42,189 nt of DNA from an uncultured Bacillota bacterium (lineage in GTDB: Bacteria > Bacillota > Clostridia > Oscillospirales > Oscillospiraceae): contig CAMTMZ010000024.1 in the NCBI GenBank assembly GCA_947073765.1, forward strand, positions 1 to 42,189. Reading direction: 5' to 3'. This document shows, one piece after another, positions 33,776 through 40,883 of the stretch. The notes beneath the pieces were generated by a model that was not told the origin of the DNA, made no database searches, and was given only the letters and a program-made list of their open reading frames with translations. Each line of letters starts with the position of its first letter. Positions within the stretch are counted from its first letter, which is position 1. The position numbers were made by a program, and so were the translations under genes.

Positions 33776-34123
33776 ATGCTGTTTCTATGGTACCCCAAAT
33801 GCACGACCTGTCAGAGGGCCAAAAAATTCCTGGACGAGCGGGGAGTGGAGTATACCCCGCGGCACATCAAGGAGGATAATCCCTGCGCAGATGAGCTGCG
33901 GGAATGGTTTAAGAGGAGCGGTTTGCCGCTGAAAAAATTTTTTAACACTTCTGGAATACAGTACCGGGCCCTGGAGCTGAAGGACAAGCTGCCGGCCATG
34001 AGCGAGGAGGAGCAGCTGGAACTGCTGGCCAGCGACGGGATGCTGGTGAAGCGGCCTGTTCTGGTAGGTGATGGCTTTGTGCTTACCGGATTCCGGCAAA
34101 GTGAGTGGGAGGAAAAGCTGTAA
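33776..34123 (+). CDS. ArsC/Spx family thioredoxin-fold protein
   Basis: 115 residues, usual family length. N-terminal redox motif CTTC (Cys9, Cys12) in WYPKCTTCQRAKKFLDERG, then YTPRHIKEDNP, FFNTSG and a C-terminal RPVLVGDGFVLTGFRQSEW. The pattern fits the YusI/MgsR/ArsC-like group. True arsenate reductases and the transcription factor Spx share this fold; the lack of an ars context and the generic motif leave the function open. ATG 33776 behind AAGGAG. Monocistronic by promoter and terminator. Confidence 0.85.
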   Translation: MLFLWYPKCTTCQRAKKFLDERGVEYTPRHIKEDNPCADELREWFKRSGLPLKKFFNTSGIQYRALELKDKLPAMSEEEQLELLASDGMLVKRPVLVGDGFVLTGFRQSEWEEKL

Positions 34124-34161
34124 TTTCTCCCCACGGTTGAATCGGGATAACTCCGGCCATA

Positions 34162-34199
34162 ATGAGAGGGCGGGCGGCTTGTCCGCCCGCTCTTTTTTT
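34162..34199 (+). terminator. Terminator of the Spx/ArsC-like gene
   Basis: Core stem GCGGGCGG (34170-34177) with CCGCCCGC (34183-34190), followed by a seven-T run. Confidence 0.9.
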
Positions 34200-34222
34200 A
34201 TTTCTGGCAAGGGGGTGGAATT

Positions 34223-35323
34223 TTGGAACAGGAAAAGAAAAAAGGCCCCGGAGTGCTGGCCTTGGCTGTTTTGGGGGCGGCGGTGTGCCTGTCGCTGGCG
34301 CTGGCGGGAGACCGGGCCGCGGCGGCCTCCGCCCCGGCGGTGATGGCAATGGCGCCGCAGGGGGCTGCCCCAGCCGCTCCGGCGGCAGTGGGGCGCACCG
34401 TGATTCCTCTGGGAAAGGCGGTGGGTATTAAGCTGTTCTCCGACGGCGTGCTGGTGGTGGGCCTGTCTCCGGTGGAGACGGAGGAGGGCGCCTGCAGTCC
34501 CGGCCGGGACTGCGGCCTGAAAACAGGGGACGTTATCACCCATATCAACGGCGGCGAGGTGGACACCATTGAGGAGGTTCAGGCCCTGGTGACCAGGGCG
34601 GAGGACGAGCCGCTCACCATTCAGGCGGTACGGGGGCAGCGGCAGCTGCAGCTGACAGCGGCGGCGGTGGAAAACAACCAGGGGGTCTGGCAGCTGGGAG
34701 TGTGGCTGCGGGACTCCATGGCAGGCATCGGCACGATGACCTTCTACGATCCGGCCAGCGGTGTGTTTGGGGCGCTGGGCCACGGCATCAACGATGTGGA
34801 CACCGCAATGCTCATGCCTCTGGAGTCGGGCAGCATCATGCCGGCCAGCGTGTCGGAGGTGAAAAAGGGAGCCAGCGGGGCCCCCGGCGAGCTCCACGGG
34901 GTATTTGACCTGAAGCGGGACCTGGGCACTCTGTACGCCAACACCAACCTGGGAATTTTTGGGCAGATGCCCAGAGAGACGGTGGGCACGGCGGTGGAGC
35001 CGGTGGAGGTGGCCGGCCGTGACCAGGTGGAGACCGGACCGGCTACCATTCTCTCCAACATCCGTGGAGACGAGGTGGAGGAGTTTGATGTGACCATTAC
35101 CCATCTGTATCCCGAGGGGGATGGCACACGGGGGATGATGGTGCAGGTCACCGACCCGGAGCTGCTGGCTGCCACCGGAGGCATCGTGCAGGGGATGTCC
35201 GGCTCCCCCATCCTGCAAAACGGCAGGCTTGTGGGGGCGGTGACCCATGTGCTCATCAATGACCCCACCCGGGGCTACGGCATTCTGGCGGAGAATATGC
35301 TCAGGCAGGCGACAGGCGGATAG
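34223..35323 (+). CDS. spoIVB: SpoIVB peptidase
   Basis: 366 residues. Serine peptidase of family S55 made in the forespore; it signals to the mother cell to activate pro-sigma-K processing. Order: membrane anchor/signal about 9-30, Ala/Pro-rich spacer, PDZ domain about 70-140 (DCGLKTGDVITHINGGEV), peptidase domain to the end. The triad is recognisable: H187 in GALGHGIND, D312 in VTDPELL, S327 in VQGMSGSP, with Asp-Ser spacing as in Bacillus. The start is TTG 34223 after GGGGGTGG. Upstream, GGCCATAATG (34156-34165) matches a SigF -10 (GGnnAnAHTR), but the -35 is unclear. Normally next to spo0A; here a reversed gene intervenes. Confidence 0.93.
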   Translation: MEQEKKKGPGVLALAVLGAAVCLSLALAGDRAAAASAPAVMAMAPQGAAPAAPAAVGRTVIPLGKAVGIKLFSDGVLVVGLSPVETEEGACSPGRDCGLKTGDVITHINGGEVDTIEEVQALVTRAEDEPLTIQAVRGQRQLQLTAAAVENNQGVWQLGVWLRDSMAGIGTMTFYDPASGVFGALGHGINDVDTAMLMPLESGSIMPASVSEVKKGASGAPGELHGVFDLKRDLGTLYANTNLGIFGQMPRETVGTAVEPVEVAGRDQVETGPATILSNIRGDEVEEFDVTITHLYPEGDGTRGMMVQVTDPELLAATGGIVQGMSGSPILQNGRLVGAVTHVLINDPTRGYGILAENMLRQATGG

Positions 35324-35330
35324 AGCCGGC

Positions 35331-35366
35331 AAACCCGGGAGATGGTATTGGCCATCTTCCGGGTTT
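35331..35366. terminator. Bidirectional terminator
   Basis: 15-base arms AAACCCGGGAGATGG (35331-35345) and CCATCTTCCGGGTTT (35352-35366) with wobble pairs; between convergent spoIVB and the RelA/SpoT-domain gene. Confidence 0.8.
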
Positions 35367-35386
35367 GTATGAGGGGATTGGTTGTG

Positions 35387-36442
35387 TCAAAGCTTATCAA
35401 TATCTAAATAATCAGAATCACTACTATCCTTTATTGATATGTATTGATTTAATTTATCTATATTTACACCCAGTTTTTTCCAAAAGTCCAGAGAGGAACG
35501 TTCAAGGCAACCCCAATTCTCGTTCCAGGCATCTCTAAAATATTTTTTTGCGTCCTTCAGAATCATAGCGTTACGCAAGATTCCGAGGTAGTTGGGATCA
35601 GGTTCGGAGGCCCATATTTTGGCGGGCTTTTGCCGCAATAAAGCGTCCAGATCCTTTAAGGTGAAGATTCCAAAATCCGATAACTCCTCAATTACAGTGT
35701 TGTTTCTAATAGAGTAATTGTAGGACAGGGCTTCCGGGTCGCAGGACTCAAAATATTTGTCCAGGAACTGGAGCAGCGATGTGGAGTCGATGGGGATATC
35801 CAGTTCCCCTTTTTCCGTCTGCTCGGTTACCATGTGAGCGTAGCTGTCAATTTCGCCGGACAGGGCGCAGAACTCCTGGTCCATCAGCTCCAGCGTGCCG
35901 GCGATCAGATAGAATTTTCTTTGAATTTCGGTGGGAAGTATGCCGGCAAATTTATAGCCGCGGTCGTGTTCAATTTCCGCCCAGGCGTGCTGAAGCAGAG
36001 AACGCACCTGAATTTCAAAGCACATATTGTTGAACCGCTCATATTCAGGCAGCTTTAGACGGTCCGGGCTCAATGTGACAATGTAGTGTACCGAAAGGTA
36101 ACCTACCTTATCAACGCCCATGTCCTGGGACTTATCCCCGGAGTTTTGAGCATCGACGGCAAATTCTTGCTTGATAACCTCGCACACCCGTTGAACCTCC
36201 GCCGTGGTATGGGTGATGATGCGAAGCCCCGCCACATCCATGATCTGCTCCGGCGCGGTGTATTTCTTGCGGTTCCATTTGTCTAAAAAGCTGGTCCTGT
36301 CTTTCAGTCGTCCGCTGACGCTGTGATATGGGATATCCTTCCGCCGCAGGAGCGTGGTCAGCAGGGTGGCCGTGGTGTCGATCAGATCCTGATACCGGGA
36401 AGCATTTTGGTCATACCAGGCTTCAATATGGAAGCGGTCCAT
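35387..36442 (-). CDS. Stand-alone RelA/SpoT-type alarmone synthetase-domain protein
   Basis: 351 residues. The synthetase domain fills about 1-220 with all expected motifs: SGRLKDRTSF (R45, K47), IMDVAGLRII (D69), GYLSVHY (114-120), CFEIQVRSLLQHAWAEIEHDRGYK (about 141-164, with the catalytic Glu). There is no HD hydrolase and no TGS/ACT. It should make (p)ppGpp or a related pyrophosphorylated nucleotide. The last ~130 residues (LLQFLDKYFESCDPEAL...) are of unknown function. Codons are much more AT-rich than in the flanking genes, suggesting transfer. Start ATG 36442 with AAGGTGG. No adjacent antitoxin gene is visible. Confidence 0.88.
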   Translation of the reverse strand: MDRFHIEAWYDQNASRYQDLIDTTATLLTTLLRRKDIPYHSVSGRLKDRTSFLDKWNRKKYTAPEQIMDVAGLRIITHTTAEVQRVCEVIKQEFAVDAQNSGDKSQDMGVDKVGYLSVHYIVTLSPDRLKLPEYERFNNMCFEIQVRSLLQHAWAEIEHDRGYKFAGILPTEIQRKFYLIAGTLELMDQEFCALSGEIDSYAHMVTEQTEKGELDIPIDSTSLLQFLDKYFESCDPEALSYNYSIRNNTVIEELSDFGIFTLKDLDALLRQKPAKIWASEPDPNYLGILRNAMILKDAKKYFRDAWNENWGCLERSSLDFWKKLGVNIDKLNQYISIKDSSDSDYLDIDKL

Positions 36443-36485
36443 ACAGTGTTCCACCTTTCTGTGAAAAATTTTTCTATATATTGAC

Positions 36486-36514
36486 ATTATAGCAGAAAAA
36501 GTGGAAACGATCAA
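36486..36514 (-). promoter_or_regulatory. Promoter for the RelA/SpoT-domain gene
   Basis: TTGATC (36509-36514) and consensus TATAAT (36486-36491) on the minus strand, 17-base spacer, with TGC extended -10. Confidence 0.75.
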
Positions 36515-36722
36515 GAAATCTGGGGAATTTTATCGTATTTTGACATCACCTCCACTTGTTTTTTATTTAGAAAGTGGTTCGCTGCCAATGTATATGCTTT
36601 TTCGACAGGGCATAAGGAAGTGACGGGCGATTTAAACCCGTATTTTTGGAGATAAGTTGTATATATGTAGAAAAATGGTCGAATAATCTGATAAAAAGTC
36701 CTATAAAACATGAAAAAATGAC
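36515..36722. other. AT-rich gene-free stretch upstream of spo0A
   Basis: Part of a 399-base intergenic region (36443-36841). Besides the promoter at 36486 and the spo0A promoter at 36723, it holds one exact Spo0A box (36601-36607). I see no convincing gene; a short minus-strand reading frame ending in KYDKIPQIS overlaps it but lacks support. Confidence 0.5.
36601..36607 (-). promoter_or_regulatory. Candidate Spo0A box upstream of spo0A
   Basis: Exact TGTCGAA on the minus strand, about 115 bases upstream of the spo0A -35. Autoregulation of spo0A through such boxes is established in Bacillus. Confidence 0.45.
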
Positions 36723-36751
36723 TTGCATATTTTGCCGTAATGTGATAGATT
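36723..36751 (+). promoter_or_regulatory. Promoter for spo0A
   Basis: TTGCAT (36723-36728) and TAGATT (36746-36751), 17-base spacer. No clear SigH promoter was recognised. Confidence 0.6.
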
Positions 36752-36841
36752 GTAGGCGGCCGGTCGAAATGCACCGTATATGCTCAAGTCGGGAACTTTT
36801 ACCGGTCATCTCAGATTTTATGAAGAAAGGAAGATCAACGA

Positions 36842-37606
36842 ATGGAGAACACGAAACGAATCGTGGTGGCCGATACGGGGATGGAATTTAGGAAAAACCT
36901 GATCCGGGCGCTGTCGGAGGAACCGGACTTTCAGATCGTGGGCGAGACCGGAGATGGCAGCGAACTGATGCGCATGGTCCAGAGGGACCGTCCGGACGCG
37001 GTGATTATGGACGTGGTGCTGACCGGTGGGATGGATGGAATGGATGTGCTGGACGCTATGTCTAAGCTGGCGGAGCGGCCCAAGGTGCTGATTTTGTCCG
37101 GCTATATCAAGGGCAGCGTGGTGGACGCGGCGGCGGCCAAGGGGGCGGACTTTTTTGTGACCAAGCCCTGCCGGATCACCGCGGTGGGAGAGCGGCTGCG
37201 GCAGGTTATGACCCCCGGCGGAACCGAACCGGAAGTGGACCGGGGAACCAGCCTGGAGAGCCAGGTGACCGCCATTATCCACGAGGTGGGAGTTCCCGCC
37301 CACATCAAGGGGTACCAGTATCTGCGGGAGGCCATTATCATCGCCGTGAATGACATGGATGTGATTAACGCGGTGACCAAGGTGCTCTATCCTGAGGTAG
37401 CCAAGCGGTTTGGCACGACGCCCAGCCGGGTGGAGCGGGCCATCCGCCACGCCATTGAGGTGGCTTGGGACCGGGGTGATCTGGAGACGCTGCAGAAGTA
37501 TTTTGGCTATACCGTGTCCAACGCCAAGGGAAAGCCCACCAACAGTGAGTTTATCGCCATGATCGCCGACAGGCTCCAGCTGGCCAGGCGGAAGCAGGCC
37601 CTGTGA
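36842..37606 (+). CDS. spo0A: Sporulation master regulator Spo0A
   Basis: 254 residues. Receiver domain 1-125 with phospho-acceptor D57 (AVIMDVVL), S86 and K108 (FFVTKPC). The usual acidic pair is D11-T12 rather than Asp-Asp. The effector domain (about 140-254) has the highly conserved DNA-binding block: [42 protein letters not shown] and [16 protein letters not shown]. It binds TGTCGAA boxes and starts sporulation. ATG 36842 follows AAAGGAAG. Its promoter is at 36723 and the TSCPD gene with its own promoter follows 123 bases later. Confidence 0.97.
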   Translation: MENTKRIVVADTGMEFRKNLIRALSEEPDFQIVGETGDGSELMRMVQRDRPDAVIMDVVLTGGMDGMDVLDAMSKLAERPKVLILSGYIKGSVVDAAAAKGADFFVTKPCRITAVGERLRQVMTPGGTEPEVDRGTSLESQVTAIIHEVGVPAHIKGYQYLREAIIIAVNDMDVINAVTKVLYPEVAKRFGTTPSRVERAIRHAIEVAWDRGDLETLQKYFGYTVSNAKGKPTNSEFIAMIADRLQLARRKQAL

Positions 37607-37617
37607 GGATGGAGTGC

Positions 37618-37646
37618 TTGCCATTGACGGAAATATGTGGTATGAT
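37618..37646 (+). promoter_or_regulatory. Promoter for the TSCPD gene
   Basis: TTGCCA (37618-37623) and TATGAT (37641-37646), 17-base spacer. Confidence 0.7.
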
Positions 37647-37688
37647 GCCCATTATACCGTTTGAGGGATGGCGAGGATAATCGCAATC

Positions 37689-37695
37689 TGTCGAA
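37689..37695 (+). promoter_or_regulatory. Candidate Spo0A box between promoter and start of the TSCPD gene
   Basis: Exact TGTCGAA, 43 bases downstream of the -10 and 35 bases before the start codon; in this place bound Spo0A would repress. Confidence 0.4.
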
Positions 37696-37729
37696 GGTCG
37701 ATCGATTTTGAGAGAAAGGCGGCTGCGAT

Positions 37730-37972
37730 ATGACCATAGACTACACTCCCCGGGGCACCTGTGCCCGGCGCTTTGAGATCCAGGTGGAGGAGGGCGTGAT
37801 TCAGGACGTTCAGGTGGAGGGGGGATGCAGCGGCAACCTCCAGGGCCTGTCCTCCCTGCTGAAGGGAATGAGGGTGGAGGAGGCGATCCGGCGCATGGAG
37901 GGTATCCGGTGCGGCATGAAGCCCACCTCCTGCCCCGACCAGATGGCCCAGGCGCTGAAAGAGGCGCTGTGA
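37730..37972 (+). CDS. TSCPD-domain small protein (TIGR03905 family)
   Basis: 80 residues. The name-giving motif is TSCPDQ (residues about 66-71), with further conserved GTCARRFEIQ near the start, GGCSGNLQGLSSLLKGM and GIRCGMKPTSCPD. The cysteines suggest metal or redox binding. The TSCPD domain also occurs at the C-terminus of B12-dependent ribonucleotide reductases; the stand-alone family has no established function. AAAGGCGG precedes ATG 37730. The transcript ends in the terminator at 37981. Confidence 0.9.
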   Translation: MTIDYTPRGTCARRFEIQVEEGVIQDVQVEGGCSGNLQGLSSLLKGMRVEEAIRRMEGIRCGMKPTSCPDQMAQALKEAL

Positions 37973-37980
37973 ATTATGAG

Positions 37981-38012
37981 AAGGCCCGGAACCGTCAGCG
38001 GTTCCGGGCCTT
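37981..38012. terminator. Bidirectional terminator
   Basis: AAGGCCCGGAACCG (37981-37994), TCAG loop, complement (37999-38012); between the convergent TSCPD and acyltransferase genes. Confidence 0.9.
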
Positions 38013-38016
38013 AAAT

Positions 38017-39066
38017 TCATGTCAGACGGCGCCCTATGCCGGGGATGAGACAGATCAGCCAGGCGAAGGGGAGGGAGAGAAGGAAGAAGAGCAGGGCGAA
38101 CAGGGGAACCGACAGCACCGGGGAGAAGGACAGCGCAGTTACCCCGAACCAGCGTAGCGCCAGAGCCCACAGCTGATGGAACAGGTAGATGCCAAAGGCG
38201 TAGGCGCCAATCTCATTGACCGCCCGGCGGCGGGAGCGCTCCTCGCTGATGCCCAGCACGTAGCGGAACAGGGCGCAGAAAGCGGCGGCCGTGAGCACCA
38301 CGTTGGGGGCGGTGTACTGCCGCAGAAGGGCTGGACTGTAGACGGGGAACGTGGGGGACATTACGGTGAGCACAAGGCCAAGAACACCTAGTATGTACAG
38401 CAGATACTCCGCGGCGCGGCTGATGGTGTAGTGCCGCAGATACCAGCCCCCCACGTAGCACCCCGTCCAGCCCAGCACCAGATGGACCCCCAGCCGCTCC
38501 AGCTGGGCGGCGATGGTGTGAAGAGGGGCGCTGGAGACGGACAGCAGGGGGAGCAGGGAGGAGAAGAGAAAGCACAGGGCCAGAAAGTAGCGCACTTCTC
38601 CCCGACTGGCGGAGGAGGTGAACCGGTGGAGCACTGGGTGGACCAGATACAGTCCAATAAGGGGATAGAGAGGCCAGAGATGGAAGTAGGTATTTCCGCG
38701 GGCGGCGGACACCAGGGCGGTCCACACTCCGCTCAAGCTCAGCGCGCCGCCCCCCAGCAGATGGGAGACAACGGCGTACACCGCCCCCCAGATTACCAGC
38801 AGGCAGAAAGCGGGCAGGGCCAGGCCTAAAAGACTGGCGGAGACCAGGGGCCTGCCCTCCTCCAGGGCGGACATGCCCCACAGCATGAACAGGGCGGGAA
38901 ACGCCCAGCAGGTGAGCCCCTCATATACAGAAAATACCTGCCAGCCGCCTGACCCGGCCGCGGTAAGTCCCTGGCCCTCCTGAGCCAGCAGGAGCATAAG
39001 GGCGCACAGAACGGTGAATACCCGGAAAAAGCCGGGCCAGCCAAGATTGCGGTCTCCCTTAGCCAT
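38017..39066 (-). CDS. Acyltransferase-3-like integral membrane protein
   Basis: 349 residues with about ten membrane helices spread over the whole length, as in acyltransferase family 3 (OafA/WecH-like). Landmarks: FFRVFTVLCALMLLL at the start, HLWPLYPLIGLYLVHPVLHRF in the middle and AYAFGIYLFHQLWALAL near the end. The usual N-terminal His (LRxxA.l.VvxxH) is not seen at its usual place, so activity is uncertain. Members O-acylate sugars of the envelope. Its ATG overlaps the stop of the VOC gene (TAATG), indicating translational coupling and one operon with VOC and ClC. Confidence 0.75.
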   Translation of the reverse strand: MAKGDRNLGWPGFFRVFTVLCALMLLLAQEGQGLTAAGSGGWQVFSVYEGLTCWAFPALFMLWGMSALEEGRPLVSASLLGLALPAFCLLVIWGAVYAVVSHLLGGGALSLSGVWTALVSAARGNTYFHLWPLYPLIGLYLVHPVLHRFTSSASRGEVRYFLALCFLFSSLLPLLSVSSAPLHTIAAQLERLGVHLVLGWTGCYVGGWYLRHYTISRAAEYLLYILGVLGLVLTVMSPTFPVYSPALLRQYTAPNVVLTAAAFCALFRYVLGISEERSRRRAVNEIGAYAFGIYLFHQLWALALRWFGVTALSFSPVLSVPLFALLFFLLSLPFAWLICLIPGIGRRLT

Positions 39067-39437
39067 TACCGCTTCTCCGGAACGATCTCGATCCAGTATC
39101 CATCCGGGTCGGAGATGAAGTAGATGCCCATGTCCGGGTTTTCAAAGCAGATACAGCCCATCGCCTTGTGCTTTTGATACAGCGCGCTGTACTCGGTGGT
39201 GCGGAAAGCCAGGTGGAATTCGCACTCCCCCAGGTTGTAGGCTGTTGTCCGGTCTCGGAGCCAGGTGAGCTCCAGCTGGAAGGGGGATCCCACTTCGTCT
39301 CCCAGAAAGACCAGCTTGAAAGAACCGTCTTCCGCTTCCTTCTCCCGCAGGGGGGAGAGGTTCAGGGCCTCACGGTAGAAGGACAGGCTGCGGTTTAAGT
39401 CCAGGACGTTGAAGTTGAAATGATAGAAAGTTGTCAT
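39066..39437 (-). CDS. VOC/glyoxalase-fold protein
   Basis: 123 residues forming one VOC module pair. Metal ligands expected of glyoxalase-I-like enzymes are in place: H6 (FYHFNFNV), E56 (QLELTW), H75 (EFHLAF) and E117 (YWIEIVP). The closest described type is lactoylglutathione lyase, but Firmicutes of this kind often lack glutathione, so the substrate is open. Start ATG 39437 with AAAGGAG. It lies 14 bases behind the ClC gene and overlaps the acyltransferase start by one base. Confidence 0.85.
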   Translation of the reverse strand: MTTFYHFNFNVLDLNRSLSFYREALNLSPLREKEAEDGSFKLVFLGDEVGSPFQLELTWLRDRTTAYNLGECEFHLAFRTTEYSALYQKHKAMGCICFENPDMGIYFISDPDGYWIEIVPEKR

Positions 39438-39451
39438 GCCGTATACTCCTT

Positions 39452-40711
39452 TTAATGTGTTTTTTTGTCAATCCACTGGGGTTTGAATTTGGAATAAATA
39501 ATCTTCTGCTCGCTGTACAGCCCGTAATAGCCTGACAGCATGTAAGACGCCCCGCAGCACAGCGCATACAGGGGCAGGCCGTCTCCGCCAAAGAGCTCGA
39601 AGGCCAGGAAAATAGAGCTGAGGGGACAGTTGGTGGCCCCACAGAAGGCGGCAGCCATTCCCAGCGCCCCGGAAAAGCTGTGGGGCAGCCCCAGCATGGG
39701 GCCGGCCCAGACGCCGAAAGCGCAGCCAGTGAACAGCACAGGGACAATTTCTCCTCCTCGGAAACCGGCCCCAAGAGTGAGCGCGGTGAAGAGAATCTTC
39801 AGGGCGAAGGCCTCAGGAATGGTGTCCCCGGCCAGCAGACGGCGGATCACCGAGTCCCCGGCGCCGTTGTAGGTCTGGCTCCCTGTCAGCAGGGTGAGCA
39901 GCAGCACCAGGGTTCCGCCCGCTGCCGCCCGGACGAGGGGGTTGGGAAGATATTTGGCGTAGAGCCTGGGGGCGGCATGCATGGAGACGCAGAACACAAT
40001 GGACAGCACCGCGCACCCTATGCCCAGAGCGGATACCTGTAGGATGGGGAGAAGGCTAAGATCCAGGGCGTCATGGACAGGATAGCCGTGAATGGCGTGG
40101 AGATTGAAGCCGTGGGCCACCAGCGCCGCGGTGTAGGAGGACACCATGCAGGGCACCATGGCGGCGTAGTACATCCGGCCCACCGTGACAACCTCCATGG
40201 CGAAGACGGCGGCGGTGAGCGGGGTGCCGAAAAGGGCGGAGAAGGCGGCGGCCATGCCGCACATCACCACAATGCGGCCGTCATTCTCGTCCAGCCGCAG
40301 CAGGCGGCCTATGTAGGCGGACAGGGACGCCCCAAGCTGGAGAGCGGCGCCCTCCCGGCCGGCGGAGCCCCCCGCTAGATGGGTGAGGATGGTGGACAGA
40401 AAAATCAGAGGGGCGGTGCGCAGCTTCAGACGCTCCGCGTCCCTCACCGCGACCAGCACCAGATTGGTGCCCCGGTCCTTTTCCATTCCGCACCAGCGGT
40501 ACATCAGGATGATGGCCGGGCCGGCAATGGGCAGCAGCCAGATGATTTGGGGATGCTCCCCCCGCAGCTCAGAGGCCAGATCGATGCCGATGTGGAAAGC
40601 CACCGCCACCAGGCCTACCGCCACCCCGATCAGACAGGAATACAGCAGCCATTTGACGAAGGCCGCGGCGTTTTCCACACTGGCACGCGCCCGGCCAGAC
40701 AGATGGGGCAT
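39452..40711 (-). CDS. ClC-family anion/proton transporter, fluoride (CLC-F)-like subfamily
   Basis: 419 residues, about 10-12 membrane helices, no CBS domains. Instead of the chloride motif GSGIP it has GTNLVLVAVR, followed by GGSAGREGAALQLGASL (gating Glu E120) and AGFRGGEIVPVLFTGCAFG in place of GxFxP. This set fits the EriC-F/CLC-F branch that exports fluoride rather than classical chloride antiporters; that assignment is from motif memory. No fluoride riboswitch is seen in the 40712-40860 leader. The ATG at 40711 follows AAAGGAGGAG. First gene of the ClC-VOC-acyltransferase operon. Confidence 0.85.
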   Translation of the reverse strand: MPHLSGRARASVENAAAFVKWLLYSCLIGVAVGLVAVAFHIGIDLASELRGEHPQIIWLLPIAGPAIILMYRWCGMEKDRGTNLVLVAVRDAERLKLRTAPLIFLSTILTHLAGGSAGREGAALQLGASLSAYIGRLLRLDENDGRIVVMCGMAAAFSALFGTPLTAAVFAMEVVTVGRMYYAAMVPCMVSSYTAALVAHGFNLHAIHGYPVHDALDLSLLPILQVSALGIGCAVLSIVFCVSMHAAPRLYAKYLPNPLVRAAAGGTLVLLLTLLTGSQTYNGAGDSVIRRLLAGDTIPEAFALKILFTALTLGAGFRGGEIVPVLFTGCAFGVWAGPMLGLPHSFSGALGMAAAFCGATNCPLSSIFLAFELFGGDGLPLYALCCGASYMLSGYYGLYSEQKIIYSKFKPQWIDKKTH

Positions 40712-40809
40712 GTTCCATCTCCTCCTTTTACGGAATGGGTCAAGTATATCATATTTCGGAAAAATTTACACCCCCAATTCGATTTTCCGCTGAAAACGCT
40801 GGCCACCCC

Positions 40810-40838
40810 TTGCAATGACCGGGCGTTTGTGCTATGAT
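40810..40838 (+). promoter_or_regulatory. Promoter for the CBS-domain gene
   Basis: TTGCAA (40810-40815) and TATGAT (40833-40838), 17-base spacer, with TGC extended -10. Confidence 0.75.
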
Positions 40839-40883
40839 GCAGGCGTATCCATCAAGTTTCACCTTTAAAAGGAGGTCATTTCC

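Noticed and set aside
34145-34165. SigF/SigG promoter for spoIVB
   Set aside because: The -10-like GGCCATAATG fits SigF, but the -35 is poor and the site overlaps the upstream terminator; noted under spoIVB and not called as a feature.
36511-36774. Minus-strand frame of 87 codons upstream of the RelA/SpoT-domain gene
   Set aside because: Low-complexity product from AT-rich DNA; it overlaps the -35 of the next promoter. A short internal ATG with GGAGGTG gives only 11 codons; too little support.
40712-40883. Fluoride riboswitch before the CLC-F-like gene
   Set aside because: No crcB-motif pseudoknot sequence recognised in the leader.
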